Below are positions 41,148-54,560 of a DNA stretch of 64,000 nucleotides, piece by piece. The notes beneath the pieces were generated by a model. The model had not been told where the DNA came from and did no database searches. It worked only from the letters and a program-made list of their open reading frames with translations. This stretch comes from Archegozetes longisetosus (taxonomy: Eukaryota > Arthropoda > Arachnida > Sarcoptiformes > Trhypochthoniidae), in NCBI GenBank assembly GCA_018873245.2, contig JAEMBT020000005.1, positions 1,376,001-1,440,000 of the forward strand. The letters are read 5' to 3'. The translations under genes were made by a program, and so were the position numbers. Each line of letters begins with the position of its first letter. The stretch's first letter is position 1.

Positions 41148-42223
41148 CGCAAAGATAAAAATGATTCAAAGAAATGAGCGTTTTATAAATTTTTCAATAC
41201 ATAAAAATTAAACACAAAAAAAACAATTACAATCGATAACCTCGCGTTACATAACCAAAAAAGTGCATTTAATTTTGCCCTTTTTCACTTAAATAATAAT
41301 AATAATTAAAAAAAATAACACTAGTAATGAAATGAGCTGAGCAAATGTTGTCGGATCTATCTGTGAGTAAAGCTCGAGCTCAATCAATTATTTGCTTTAG
41401 TTGATTGCATATTATAATGCGTTTTAATGTCGACACAGTTCAATGTTTTTATTTATTAATTAATAGCTGAATAAAAATAGTAATAATTACAAATCATGTG
41501 ATTATAATATCGCAATAGTAACTGACAATAATATGCGATCATTTCGGATATGATTTTCGGACTAAAAATCAATTGATTTCAAATAAAATAGTAAGTCATG
41601 ACAATATCTTAAATGGATTTCAATTAATCAATGAAAATGATTAATAAAATAGAATCGAATGAATGGCCAGAAATGATAAGATGAGATATTATCAAAGTGT
41701 CGTTTGATAAATGAGGTAACTGTTCGACTAATTCTATATTTATATTTTTTTATACTTTTTATATATATATATATTTATATATTTATACTTATATGTAATA
41801 TATAAATGCTGTGCAAAAATGACACTTTTATATTTGATATATAAAAAATTAGGTGCATTTTCACTGCACATTCATCTTAAACTTTTACAAATTTTTGGTA
41901 ACATTAGCCAAATCTGAAATTATTTAACTGCAGTTGAATAAAAACAAACACTGAAGTGTAGGGCTGATCATCAAATCTTATTTACAATTTAAATCAAATT
42001 ATCTATCACTTGCTTTTTATCTCAATAATAAATTGTGGAATTATTTTGCACATACGGGTCAAAGGTTGTCATCAAGTATTAGAATGCATTTGTGCAGTAC
42101 GAACTCAATCGTTAACGAATTAGTACAGCGTTTTCTGTACTGTTTTTCGACAGTTTTATGCATTTTATCGATTAGCGAATCATAAGAACAAGTCAGAATT
42201 GAGTGGACAAGCCAGCCACTAGT
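40607..42223 (-). other. SoxC 3' untranslated region and flank
   Basis: Very AT-rich sequence, including AAT and AT microsatellites, immediately downstream of the SoxC stop codon. Many AATAAA hexamers occur on the minus strand, so the transcript end cannot be fixed. Long AU-rich 3' regions are common for Sox genes. Confidence 0.5.
41101..41146. repeat. (AAT)n microsatellite
   Basis: About fifteen AAT units, slightly interrupted, probably within the SoxC 3' untranslated region. Confidence 0.85.
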
Positions 42224-43405
42224 TTAACTATTGATCAAATTGGCCAAACTTGTGTCGCCCCAGTCCTCGCCTAAGATATCGTTAACCTCTGGCGCGTAAT
42301 CTGGGAATTCGAAGTGTGAGCCCGAACTAGAGCTAGCCGTGTCCATGTTGTCCAAGACTGAGATTGGTGTCAGATTAAAACTTCCGAGTTCCTGAGCCCA
42401 ATTGGACTCAAACTGAAGAACATCACTCAAGTCATCCAAATCCGAAAGGCTTACTGACGACGCACTAATTGGAGATGCCATTGATGAGGGTTTGCTGGTT
42501 GTCGGGGTTAGAATAGATCCATTGGACGGAAGATGTGTAGCATTAGCGCTATTACTGTTATTATTGTTAATACTAGTCATTGTATTGCTAATGAAAGATG
42601 TGGTCGGAGTTATTGGTGTTATATTTCCAGTGTTGTCATCAGTCAGAGTCAACTCATCGGTCTCTTGGTTCGTCTTATCGAAACAGATATCGTCGTAGAA
42701 CGACAAATTGGCACTTTCTGGCGATCCGGGAGAGTCCGAAGAGCCTGGACTACACGGCACTTTGGCCGGAGGTGTCAATTGGCTGACGGCCACCGGAACC
42801 GTTTTACTCTGTCTTATACTCTCCTTTAGCTTTTTATCAATTGTCAGTTTGAATTTCAGTCGACTGTTCGAATTGAGGGCAAAGCTCAGAGCTGGAGAAT
42901 TGCCGCTTATATTGAGCCGAGAATTATGTGCCGAAGAATGATTCTTAACAGAAGACATACCTGAAGACACTTTCGTTTGATGCCTATTATTGGCCAAACT
43001 CTTAACTGGCGATGAAATGTTAGTTGGACTCGAACTCGACTGTGGGGCGCCATTTGATGGCACAGTCTTCACCTTTTTTCGTGGTCTATACTTATAGTCG
43101 GGATATTGTTGCATATGAAGAATTCTGAGCCGTTCTGCCTCTTCGATGAAGGGCTGTCTCTCGTCATCGGCCAACGTCTTCCACCTTTTGCCCAATCTTT
43201 TGCTGATCTCTGCGTTGTGCATATCTGGTTGTTGTTCGCATATCTTTCTTCTTTCGATTTGTGACCAAACCATGAACGCATTCATTGGCCTCTTTATATG
43301 ATTTGTCACTTTTTTGCATTGCGTCGCATCAGTATATGGGGTCCGACTGTTTGTGTCGATCTTTAATGAGCCAAACATTGAACTAGACTTTGGCTTTACA
43401 TCCAT
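42224..43405 (-). CDS. SoxC: SoxC HMG-box transcription factor, intronless
   Basis: This gene encodes a group C Sox protein, related to vertebrate SOX4/11/12 and Drosophila Sox14, a nuclear DNA-binding regulator of neural and other differentiation. The single open exon gives 393 residues. The HMG box covers about residues 35-110 and contains [36 protein letters not shown] and [11 protein letters not shown], all group C signatures. A basic nuclear-localisation stretch closes the box. The middle is serine-, asparagine- and threonine-rich. The C-terminal about 33 residues hold the group C activation domain, with [17 protein letters not shown] and the ending SLANLINS. I start at the ATG of [10 protein letters not shown] (43405); the frame is open five codons upstream but has no earlier ATG. 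Absence of introns is usual for SoxC genes. It stands alone in about 40 kb of non-coding DNA. Confidence 0.96.
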   Translation of the reverse strand: MDVKPKSSSMFGSLKIDTNSRTPYTDATQCKKVTNHIKRPMNAFMVWSQIERRKICEQQPDMHNAEISKRLGKRWKTLADDERQPFIEEAERLRILHMQQYPDYKYRPRKKVKTVPSNGAPQSSSSPTNISSPVKSLANNRHQTKVSSGMSSVKNHSSAHNSRLNISGNSPALSFALNSNSRLKFKLTIDKKLKESIRQSKTVPVAVSQLTPPAKVPCSPGSSDSPGSPESANLSFYDDICFDKTNQETDELTLTDDNTGNITPITPTTSFISNTMTSINNNNSNSANATHLPSNGSILTPTTSKPSSMASPISASSVSLSDLDDLSDVLQFESNWAQELGSFNLTPISVLDNMDTASSSSGSHFEFPDYAPEVNDILGEDWGDTSLANLINS

Positions 43406-43818
43406 TTCAATGCCAATCAATTACTTGAAATCTGGTTCGGTCTCTCTTTTAGTCACTTTTATCAAAATTTCATTTATTTCAATTCAGATTCAAATCGATT
43501 GCACAAAAACTGATTATTGTTTGGATTATTACAACAAATCAATAGTTTATTTATAACCATAAAAATCACTGAAAATCACTTTTATTTTTAACACGTTTTT
43601 CAGTTCTTCCAAAACTAATGATTGAAATGCTTTCCTTTTCGAAACTTGTTTATTATTGCATCGAATGAGTGAGAGACAGAACGTACAGTCTCTAACGCTA
43701 TCAAAAGTCTATTTGAAAAAACTTTATCCAAAACTGTATACTCAGAGAATGTCACTCTTGACTAATGTTTAAATAGTTTATATTTTACTTATATTTATAT
43801 CAATACAATTAATGGTCA

Positions 43819-43857
<39 letters not shown>

Positions 43858-43979
43858 TTGGGAGAGAACTGAATGACTGACTCCTAGTTAGGGATGTTTT
43901 CTAATAATCGACTGAAAGCGTTTGTAAATGCAATAAAACGCGTTCAAAACTCAAATCTTAACTCAATAGAGCAAAGGTA
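43406..43979 (-). other. SoxC 5' leader region
   Basis: AT-rich DNA between the SoxC start codon and the GC-richer island upstream. It probably includes the 5' untranslated region and contains an AT dinucleotide run; no other coding sequence was seen. Confidence 0.4.
43819..43859. repeat. (AT)n microsatellite
   Basis: About twenty AT units with one AC interruption, roughly 420 bp upstream of the SoxC start codon. Confidence 0.9.
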
Positions 43980-44160
43980 TTAAGCAGTCTTGACGGTAAA
44001 GTCTATTTTGCTGAGCAGAGGGGGTCTCAACCAATCAGAAAATAGGGCGTTCACCTTGAATGTTAGCGAGACGAGAGACCGGTCATTATAAGTTTCAAGG
44101 ACTACGCGGTATTGAGCCCGTATGTGGTGCGCCATCCACTCAGCGCAGAGATGAGCGTGA
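43980..44160 (-). promoter_or_regulatory. Candidate SoxC promoter island with CCAAT box
   Basis: This stretch is clearly GC-richer than its flanks and lies about 600-750 bp upstream of the SoxC ATG. It carries CAACCAATCAG at 44028-44038, which on the minus strand is CTGATTGGTTG, a full NF-Y consensus. Position, composition and motif suggest a proximal promoter; the transcription start itself cannot be read. Confidence 0.4.
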
Positions 44161-46696
44161 GTGTTACTAAGACATGAATTGGATATATTAAGTCTGCTAG
44201 AAGCTAGTAGTAGTGGTAAGGACTGGCTACGTAAATACCGAGATTACTGCGTTTCGCGCTCGTTCAATAAATGCTACGCTGCATACACACTCATACACAC
44301 TCTCATAAATTTAGTGCGACCAGTTTTCGGTCTTAACATTCATCTCAATAAGTAACATCAATTCTGCACCAAATTAAATACACATCAAAACAAAACTTGT
44401 CAATTATTCCAACTCATCATCGCATTCAAATCATCAAATGTTTCAAACTTGAGCATTAGGTCAGAAAGAGATTTGGCCATAGATTTGAAGACATTTAGAA
44501 GTAAATAATTAACGGATTCATAAAACACGAAGTATTGAGAGGCATAGTTTGAGAATGAAATTGCGATTGGGTTCAGTTTGGAGATTAAGCGCAATGGAGT
44601 AGATGTTTCTTAAAAGTTTGATCAGTGAGCCAAAGAGTCTTTATAAGGTGTTGACCGAGAAAACCCATACACACTGCCTGTAGTCAAAGTGGCGTAGATT
44701 TGGTCTAATACTAAATAAAAGGTCAATTCAAGTCTAATCTCGTACTTGATATACATTTACATAGAGTTGTTATCAATTGGAGATAACACAATACGGAAGG
44801 AGTCAGAGCTTAATTAGTGGAAAAGGCATTAAACTAATATATCAGCAATAGAGTAACGCCACTACTCGTAATCTACACTAATTCTGTACTCTATCACAAC
44901 TAAATTGGACTCATAAAACGATAAGATCAAACATAATTTATAAATTTTAATAGTTGATAAAAAACCATATATTTCAAACATTACTAATTTGTTAAGTAAA
45001 TAAAAACGTTTCCAATGGAAAATATGAGTAATGAGTGAAGAACTGAGTTCTCTGTACGTTTGAGGAGTATTTTTACTAAAATACTTAGTAGGATTTGAAA
45101 ACTTGCATCCAGATCATGCTTAATGCTAAATATGATTGAGATCTTACTCCTGAGTCAGTGCAATAACTTGACAAAATTAAAAGAAAAAATGCAAACAAGT
45201 TTCAATTGATAGTTGGGTTTATTTGAGAAACTGCAACAAAAAAACAAGAAAATATGTAAAGATGTGAACGATTATGAACTCTGGAAGGGTTACTATAAAA
45301 AGTTGTTTAATTAATTGAAAATTGCATAACAATTGTTGTAAATAGCTTTGATTGGTTAGTCTTGAAATGACTCCGTCCTTGGAGTAGTAAAAAGTGATCA
45401 ATCAATTATTTATAATGAGAGATTTCTATTAACTCATAATTATAGAGTGATCTTAACGTTTTTTTTCATAATACGTATATGCAATAATCAAAGTAGTGGT
45501 GAGTTTTTATGTTCGTCTTGTCAATGCTATGGAAATAAAGGCGTATTCTCTTAGCTTTGGTTAGGATTTAGTTTGAGTTTATGTAAGCAAAGCGTTGGTT
45601 CACAAGCAATTTGTCTGAAAAACAGTATATGAAGAAGTTGCTAACTTAAAGTAGAGATATATTGAATAAAGATAATACTGCAATAATGTATAATGAGAAA
45701 GAGACATGCGTTGTCTTGCAATATACGTAAACAGCGCATATTATTCGCAGTTTAAACTTAGATATTAGTGCATTGCACTAACCATTAGAGTAAGAGTTGA
45801 ATATCATTTTTAGGTGGCATTAACTTATAATATATGATCAAACATATCAAACATTCTGTTTCTATTCAAATATCAGAAGACAGTGACCTATCGATTCTAC
45901 TTAATCAATATGATTACGATTATGACTTCATGTTTGGAATAGTGCTAAAACTTGTACCCAAAATACGAAACAATGTTTAAATAATAAATATTATTTTAGG
46001 AAAATAGTGATTCTTCCACGAAAAAATAGAGTAACACGAGTTTCTTTAACTGTATTCAAACATATAGTGATAGGCGTGGGAAAAATTGGGAGAAAACCAT
46101 AAATCTATAGCTGGAGGGGCTTTACCGACAGTAAAAGGGAACCCAAAGGAACATCACAACTATGGCAACCGAACCCGAATGGCAGCCAATACTAAACCAG
46201 CTCCAATACGAGTAGAGAAAAACACGTTTTATGTAATATATATCCAACTGTTTCCGATCAATAGCTGAAAAATTATAACAATTCTATCAGATATTCTTTA
46301 CAATTATTGGCCACATTTGTCTTTCGTTTTGCAATAACTACAGTATTGGCAATTGTTCAATATTTGTACCAAGTAGCCTAAAAATAGACGCGATTCTGAC
46401 CAAAATTCGAGGCATTTTTTATTATGTTAGTACTTTAAATCGGAGAATGGCTCGTTCGGTTTTGCTCATCTTATTTGTAGACGTATTGGCTGTTAAGCTA
46501 TGATATATAACTGCACATATGAGTACTAGGGATGTATGGTATGGCATCAACTAATCAATTGAGCTCAGATCTAAAGTGCAAACTTGTGAGCAAATACAGC
46601 TCAGATACAACTACAAAGTTCCTGTTATTTTATTATAAACATAGTAAATGGTGTCGATAATAAAAATCAAGAAAGATCTTGGGTTCGGTGTAGTCC

Positions 46697-46745
46697 TAAA
46701 AAGAGAGAAAGAGAGAGAGAAGGAGAGGGAAAGAAAAAGAGGAGA
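46697..46745. repeat. GA-rich purine tract
   Basis: A nearly pure purine run made of GA, GGA and GAAA units, in the same orientation as the (GA)n at 37.2 kb. Confidence 0.75.
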
Positions 46746-48032
46746 CCTAATAGAATGCGAGCTAAACGTGAGATAAAAAAGTATGCCTTGAATGAGGCGA
46801 TAGGCAGGTGATGCAGTTTGCTTTTCATAATAAGAATGCTTGTTATGCACGTGCCCAACGCGTGCTATTTCCTCGAGCGTATGGGCACACATATAATTTT
46901 TTACAATCTCAAGCCAGACAGAACACGAAGAATTTCTAATCGTTGTAAATCCAGAGCCATAGCCGTATGTGTCCTATTATTGCCTGGAGTAGTTTTTTGG
47001 TCGCTATTTTGCAATACTTCGAACATCTGCTTCTCACTGATTAGACCGTTATAAAAATGCCAGTTCACAAATACAATATCAACGTATAGTATTTGCACCG
47101 AAAATGGAAATGCGAGAGACTATACAAAAAGTGAAAGCCTTCCCCAGAATATTCATAATCCTTTTGACTAAATTGTATAACTGGATAAGTCCTCGCAAGT
47201 AGGTGTCACACTCACATTTTTTGCATACAAAATCAAAGTCTAAAGATTTTCGGATATGATTTGATTGAAAATGAAACACTTAAGGGATTGCATTGAAACG
47301 AAACAGCAAAAATTCAGATTCGTGTTCAATTACTAGAATCGATTTCAGTTTCTTATGATTTTATCTAACTCCTCTAAACCTTTGGACGTTCAAATCGAAG
47401 CAAATGTTTAATACTTTGTAAGTGAATTTTAGGCAAAAATGATTGACAAAATTAGATTAAAGAAGGGGGAATGAATAAGTTGCGAATGAGGTATAGAGTA
47501 GAGCAGATATAAAGTTTTCGTAGTTAGTATGCTGACGAAAGTGGGTTTTGGCCAGTTTGGTATGGTTTGTGAGAATATACTTATGCACTTATCCTTTGAG
47601 CCCATAAAAAACAAAAACTGCAATAAATGAAGTTAAGTAAGTCTAGTGCAGTTAATTCTGTCGAATGGATGGATGAGTTTCTCTTTTTGAAGGCAAAGTA
47701 CATCAAACAAGACCAGTCTCTCTACAAAACACATAAGGGTTTGTTCAAGTCAGACACCATAATAACTATAAATACTCAGAAACAAGAGATTCGCTGCATT
47801 AATAATCATTGAATGCTTTGAAAATTGAGTAACTCAGCTCTCGGGTAAAAAGGCGCGAACGTCTCACTTTTTCATTAAGAAGTATAGGGGGGAGAAAGAA
47901 GAAGAAATTGTTCTTTTATATATCTCACTCAACTTATTGCCATTAAGTTATAAGGTTTTCCAGGAAACACTCATCTAGTCTTAGTTCAAGTCGCAATTGT
48001 AGAGCTATCACAGTTACACTAGTGTTGTATCT

Positions 48033-48059
48033 GGCTATCTATCTCTATCTATCTATCTC
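48033..48059. repeat. (CTAT)n microsatellite
   Basis: About six CTAT units, with one CTCTAT interruption. Confidence 0.8.
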
Positions 48060-51000
48060 ACAACGTATATATTTTATTGTATTTTATTTTAAAGGAAAGG
48101 CTAATACTGTGATAACAACTGCAATGTGTGTGGTATCTGCCATTTAAGAATAAAACTCTAAACTTTGAAACATTGAAGAATTGAAAAGAAAACTTAAAGG
48201 CAGTTATTTTGATATGAATTTCTGGCATTAATAACTACCAAATTGGGCTGACATACGGTTAGGTTTAAAAAGAAAAAGTTAAACAAAAATATTTAGTCAT
48301 TTGCACGACATAAACGGATTGTGAAACTCGTAATGTTTATTATGTAATAACAAATTATAGTAAACCATATCGTACAACAAATAGAGATATCTTTACATTA
48401 AGTATCGTAAGTCTGATTAGTTTTAATATCAATTACTTTCATGAAATCTGATTCTGAAGCAAGAAAAATGTGACCATCGATGATGCGAATAATGGATAGC
48501 TTGTTCGGTAATACGAAGTTTATGACAACAGATATTATGGCTCATGATCTCTATGGAAACAGGAGTTGGGGCCGAGTCTGGGAGACACTAAGGGACACGT
48601 GCATCTGGCCATTCAGACTAGAAGAGAGAGCTTTTGAAGAGCGATCGGGAGTCTGATGCGAGTGACTCACAACGTGATCCTCTTTTCACATAGAATGGAT
48701 AGATATGCATCAGTTGACTAGATATGAAAGTTAGGTCTGCCTCCCAATTCAATAGCAGCATTAACGCATTCTATTTGCTCGGGGCCGAGACGCTTCTCAT
48801 CCTAAGTATGACAAACACCCAATTTATGCAACGCTAATAATTGAAACTAACTGCAATTCATTCAAACCAATACAAGTGTAACAGTAGTAAAGCACAAACA
48901 CTTTCACAATCTTTGATCCGTTGGCTTTTCATTAAAGTTAATATTTGCAAGCAATGCAGATCTGGACAACAGATACCAAATTCAGATATGAATGGCGATA
49001 AGGATGAACGTGATGCAAAACACCATTTTCCATATATTGACACTTCTCTAGAACTTATTATAACGACATATATGATTGACCCATGATTGGAATGGAATCT
49101 AAGCATTAATCTAATCTAAATGATGATCCGTTTGGTCAATTTGAAAGCCATTTATAAACATAATTAGAGATAGTGCGAAGGAAGATAGCTAAAGCAGGTC
49201 AATCACATTGTAATACTTAATTTAAAATCGGTTAATTGATATGTTTAGCGTTGGAACTGTTAGTGTTTGTCATTTGTTTACATAAACTGCATCTGTGTGT
49301 TAGCGATCGTATTTCGCTTTAATATTATTTTAGAGCATTCAACTGGCGTCAGATAAACTAACTTAATGTTGTGCTTCTTGTGATAAAAGCGGCAATCTTC
49401 AGCCAAAATCAAATCTGGTGTAAGATTTTTAAAACTTAAGCAAATTCACAGTAATTATCAGTATCTAAGAATAATTAGAAAGAATTGAGTTTAGAAAGGA
49501 GTTGAATTTGCTGATAAGTTCTGTGATTGAGTCGAACACACGTTTAATAAGCAAGCTTGAGTTAGCCATGTAAATCTCAGTCTAACCAGCAAAACATGAT
49601 GCTATACGAAATGAAAAATGTTTTTTCATTTTCTTAAGCTGAGTTACAAGACTTGAGAAATGGGTAGAAGTCTAAGTGTGAGTTGGAAAATAGAAGAGAA
49701 ATTGATATATAAAGGTATTGGATGGTTACAATGGAACAAATATAATAGTTTTGAGTATTTGCAACTATAAATAGCTGGTATTCTGTTGAAGGAAAAACTA
49801 TTATTACCAAACGATTCAGCAAAACGTTTGTCAATGTATAACTGGTGGGGAAGAGAACGGCTAGAAGGGAAACATAATATTTATGCCGGCAATACCTTAA
49901 ACATTTAGGACCAAAGCATTTAATGGATATTCCAATTTTGCAAAGGCCCAAACTTGTGCATTCACTCTGCCAATGCAAATGTGCTTACGAGAGGTTTAGA
50001 CGTTAGGTACAGAACACAATTCAATAGTATTTCAACAGAGGGGATAACAGACAAGGTAGGACCACAATCAAAAAGAACCGAACCTAATGGTAAATTCTAA
50101 ATTTTGCAAATCAATGGACAGGATTTAAAAGTCTTTAAAGGGAAAAACTATAATGCAGCCAAATAGTGATTGGCATTTAGTTCGAGGCTATCAAACAGAC
50201 TAGAGGGGATCTGTGCCTCACTTCTGCCCCTATCCACCAAATTCTCAATAGGATCCATAGTTTGTGTCTCAAATGACTTTTGTGAACTACTATTCCACTG
50301 GCAGCTTGTCTTCAATGTGGACATCACCAGTGAAGAATCGGTCATACATTACCAATGGTTAGCTGCGTTTGAGTTGACTCAATTGAATAGAGAAGAGAAA
50401 TTGAAGGCAAAGTAAAAGAGAAAAGGATGAAAATGTGCGACTCTTACAACGAAAGGTCTATTGAGTGTTATTGTTGAGTTTGATATTTCAACTTCTACTT
50501 GTTGTGCAGCCTTAAGGCATTTAATTCTAGTTTGTATAACGCAATTAACTTAGTTTACACTTACATTATTACTTAACTAATCAACTTTTGACTTTGAAAT
50601 TAAAGTACAACAAAAATACTTATAATCAAAAGGATAATAAATGAGATGAGAAAAATAACAAAATGTGACAATCAAACGCTAAAACAAATAAAAAAACAGA
50701 TATCTCTGATAAAAATGAATGTAAACCAACATTTGGTAAGGAATGTTGTGCGTCGCCCAACTATTATGACTAAAGCAGTATTAGTTTGAACAACGACCCA
50801 AAATAAAACCAAACAAATGGCCTATTATCAAATCTCATGTCAAATTCCTGCAATAGGTATTAATGCAGCATTAAAGAGTTTGCAATTAAGAAGAAGGCCA
50901 TCGCATCGTCTTCGTTTTATCGGACTGTACGTGCTTGACGTCAACTGCAGGTGTGTTTACATATTACGACAGCTGATACAATATTATATTTTACATTCAT

Positions 51001-54000
51001 CTGACAAACTATTTCTAGATATAAAACTGAAAAAAGCACACAAATGACTGTATATATTACTGACCACTAAATGGCTATTCATTCATCTCAAATACAATTG
51101 TGAAGCGAGCGTTCAGTCAAATAAATAAATTTGCATACATTGTATTAGTTGTTCTGTATGAAAGATATTAGAATATGAGTTATCGACTACGCATTACCAT
51201 CTCATATGTTTTGTACATGAAGCAAAAAAAAGTTTAGCTTAACAAAACTGATCTACTACTGCCTGTCGTGTCTTTAGAGAAAAGTGAACTCAACTATCGG
51301 CAAATATAAGAAGCAATCATTTTTTGAGAGAACAGATTCAAAGTATGCAATTCTAGCAAAGGCAATATCAAAGCATTATATAAATAGACATGAGTCCAAT
51401 TTGGGGTCTCTAAAAGATTGGGTTCAAAATTGTATTAAAATTGAGAAAAAGCCAAAGCCTCAGCCCTGGAGAACATATTTTTTTGACAGAAGAGCTCAAT
51501 GAATGGTTATTCATAGATTTGAAAAGTGGGACCAGTGAAGGGCTGAAATGGAGGGCCAGGATTACGACATGCACTATTGACTCGGACAGGTGGTACATAT
51601 TCCAGGAAGCCTTACTTAAATCAGCTCAATCCAAATGTTTCATACATCGGATGCTTTACTTCTCTACTATCACTCATGTATTTTGAAACACAGATATCCA
51701 ATTGACCCCGAATTGGGTCATAAAAATGGTAAATCAACAATACAGTCAACACCTAAACTCATCTCATATACCTGTGAATTAGTCCTTCTCTTGAGTAATC
51801 ATTCTCTTTATTTAAGATAATCACTCAAAAGTAGTTCTTCAAATAACCATATGCTCAATGTGCTGCTCCATTAGATATATATTAGCTCTAATCCTGAGTT
51901 TGAGATAAAAAATATATGACAGACCTCCTGATAATTTAGTGTTTTACTCGTTTGAGTTGCAATCAAGTCATATTTTTCTCTCATATCTTCTGCCGGAAAT
52001 CAAAATAAAAATAATAGATCAAAAACTAAAACCTAAAGCTTATACCAGTAGAATTTTCGAGTTTTATATAATATAATACTTTTAGTTTCATTAGATTCTC
52101 AGTTAGAAAGTTTGGCAAAAGTTGGCGTGTGGTGAGAAGTTGGCACAACTTTTGCTCATCTCTTTTTCATGCGTCACATTGACCGAAAGCCTTGAACGTC
52201 ACATTGACCTGAATTTTTTTGGGTATTTTTTTGTATTTTTGTAGAAAACTAATAATTTGTGATTTAGAGACACCTAAGGATTGAGGTATAGGCAATAAGT
52301 GACTCGAAAAATGTGGTAACTTAGATAATTAGTAAGCCTTGGTTTAGTGTTTTCACCTTCAAAATTAGTAGTTATTCGTCGATCAGGCAATTAATGATGA
52401 ACTAATCGTCGGACGCATAAAAACTAGTTTTGAATTTATGAAACGCGTTCAGTTCTCAGTCGACTAAACATATGACAGGAGGCAGAGAGAGAGAGACTAA
52501 ACCACTATTGGGTTGTTTTATTTGTCTATAGCAAATCAAAGTTAACTAATGTGTTTTATTATTATGCAAATGGTTAATAAGCCCTTATTTTGCTCTTTGA
52601 TTCCAACAATTTTTTATAGCAGTGATTCTGAGTTAGCCGTCATGAGAAAAGAGACACACATTAGGCATAAGATACAAATGACCAATATTGACATTGATAA
52701 GGCTGGGAAAGTCAAACCAACAAATGCCAGTCATGTTTGCCTGCGAGCAATGGTATTAACGTAGAAATAAGTTTATGGAAAGGAAATGAATTTTCATCAA
52801 ACTTAATACACCAGTTGTTAAGAATGAATAATTAGAAGAAATGAATGAAAGAAAAATTATAAGAATTTGATTCAATGTTATTAAATGTGGCGATTAGGGC
52901 AGGAAATCGATAATCAGAACTTGCGATAGAAGAAGGAGGAGACCATCATTAGATTATTGTTATTGAAGGTGACCTAACTTAAGACTTGGAGTCAAATATT
53001 CCTCTCCTCAAGCTCTTCCGCTCTCACCTCATACGTAACTTCCTTTTGATTGAATAATCAATGCCTTAAGTGAAAAGCAATCCTTAAATAATAATGATGG
53101 TAATAATAATCATTATAATCATGAGCATATTTTCAAGCACGTAATGTTCATGTGCTGAAGATTAACTTCTAAGACAATCATTTCTGTTATGCCAACGATT
53201 ATAGAGAGTAAGAGAAGACATATCATAAAAGCTTAATCAGAACCGATTCAGTACAACAATCAACTAAAGAGATAATTTTTAACAATAGTTTTATATATCT
53301 TAACAATAGTGCACAAATGTTTGAACAGACTTTTGACTCTACATAAGGTGTAATAAAATAATTACTGTACACATAAGATATATGTAGTTTGTTTTTAGGT
53401 GACTCTGACTTTCAAAGTAGTCCTTAGTTTAAAATGTTCAATAGAAAAAATGATCGAAATTGTATTTGTCTGACGCCACAAGCAATCAAAAAGAAATGCA
53501 ATTCAGGCGAAAAAGAATTAGTTATTGTTATGAACGCAGATATCAACTCATGAAACAACTCACAACATGTAGAATACAATACGAAAGCGTAAACACATTG
53601 TAAAAAATAACATATTTTCGGTTTAGATTTATTGCAGCTCAGAGAAAAAATGGCCCAAAAACAGATAAAAAAATAGAAACCAATTTTGACAAACTTTCTT
53701 CTCATACATTCAATCAAAACAAAGGTCTACCTCGACATCAAAAATTGAGCTCTAAATAAAGTTAAGGCAGAGCCAGCACAGACTGATAGCCAAAATGCTG
53801 AAAAAAGTGTGGAAATGAATTTTTTGGGGTCTTTTTTAGAAAAAGGTGTGGCTGAGAAAAAGGAAGTGCGCTTCAAAAACTACTATTACAAAAACATATC
53901 TGAATCCTTTATCATTTACCAACTATCATAAGAGCCACTACAGACCTACATAACTCTCACTATTACACATGAATGTTTCTCTAATTACCAAATCTTACCA

Positions 54001-54164
54001 ACATCTTACGGACCACATCTATCAATCCGACTATCGAAGTTAAGGATCGAACTTCTAGTCAAACTCAGTTTCAATGGGAGTCAGTCTGAATGAGGCACTC
54101 GCGAGGTTGGGTTGAGTTCAAGGAGAAATTACTAGAAAGTAGGACTAAGTCATTAGTCTAATAG

Positions 54165-54560
54165 ATGAAATTCTCTCGCCTCTCTCCCTCTCCTCTGAAT
54201 CTGATGTTTCATATTGTTTTCTCTGCAATATTGTTGTTGTATAAGTCTATGATTCGTGAGTTGTCTCATGAAGACAACACATCTTTTGAAGCAGTCGGCA
54301 ACACATACTATTGTAGATGTGGCACAGAATATAAGTTATCAGAAATAAAGCAGAAAAGAAATTAGTTTGAAGTGAAGGTGAGGTTATTGTGTGTGAATAG
54401 CAATTTGAGAAGAATTGAGCTAAACTTAATATCTATACTGAAAAATAGTAAAAGCATTGCACGCTATTCTAATGGTGACTATGGAACCGAAACGAGTAAA
54501 CATCTGAAAAATAGAATAAAAAATAAGCGAGAATTTTGGTACCACTCTCATTTTGACTAA
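54165..54560 (+). pseudogene. Decayed CSL zinc-finger fragment, DPH4/DNAJC24-like
   Basis: One plus-strand frame is open from 54165 to 54560 except for a single TAG at 54363-54365. It carries TYYCRCGTEYKLSE around residue 50, and beyond the stop RLLCVNSNLRRIEL. CSL zinc fingers of diphthamide-synthesis factors have Y-x-C-x-C-G-x-x-[FY]-x-[IL], then about 20 residues later C-x-x-C-S-L-x-I-x-L (human DNAJC24: CRCGGKY then ISCDTCSLIIEL). The second pair here is C-V-N-S, so the fourth ligand is serine. No J domain with HPD was seen upstream. I read it as a degenerate copy of the C-terminal domain of DPH4, a metal-binding J-protein that supports diphthamide synthesis on elongation factor 2. It may be chance similarity. 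Confidence 0.4.

Larger units (their letters stand above)
44161..54164. other. Gene desert right of SoxC, first part
   Basis: Ten kilobases without a recognised gene. A minus-strand frame of about 70 codons at 44400-44610 and several frames at 46.6-51.7 kb look no better than chance. GA-rich and CTAT microsatellites and a GC-richer patch near 48.55-48.80 kb are the only structure noted. Confidence 0.45.

Noticed and set aside
42492-42941. Several plus-strand open frames over SoxC
   Set aside because: They are antisense shadows of the SoxC coding exon, whose HMG box and C-terminal domain are unambiguous.
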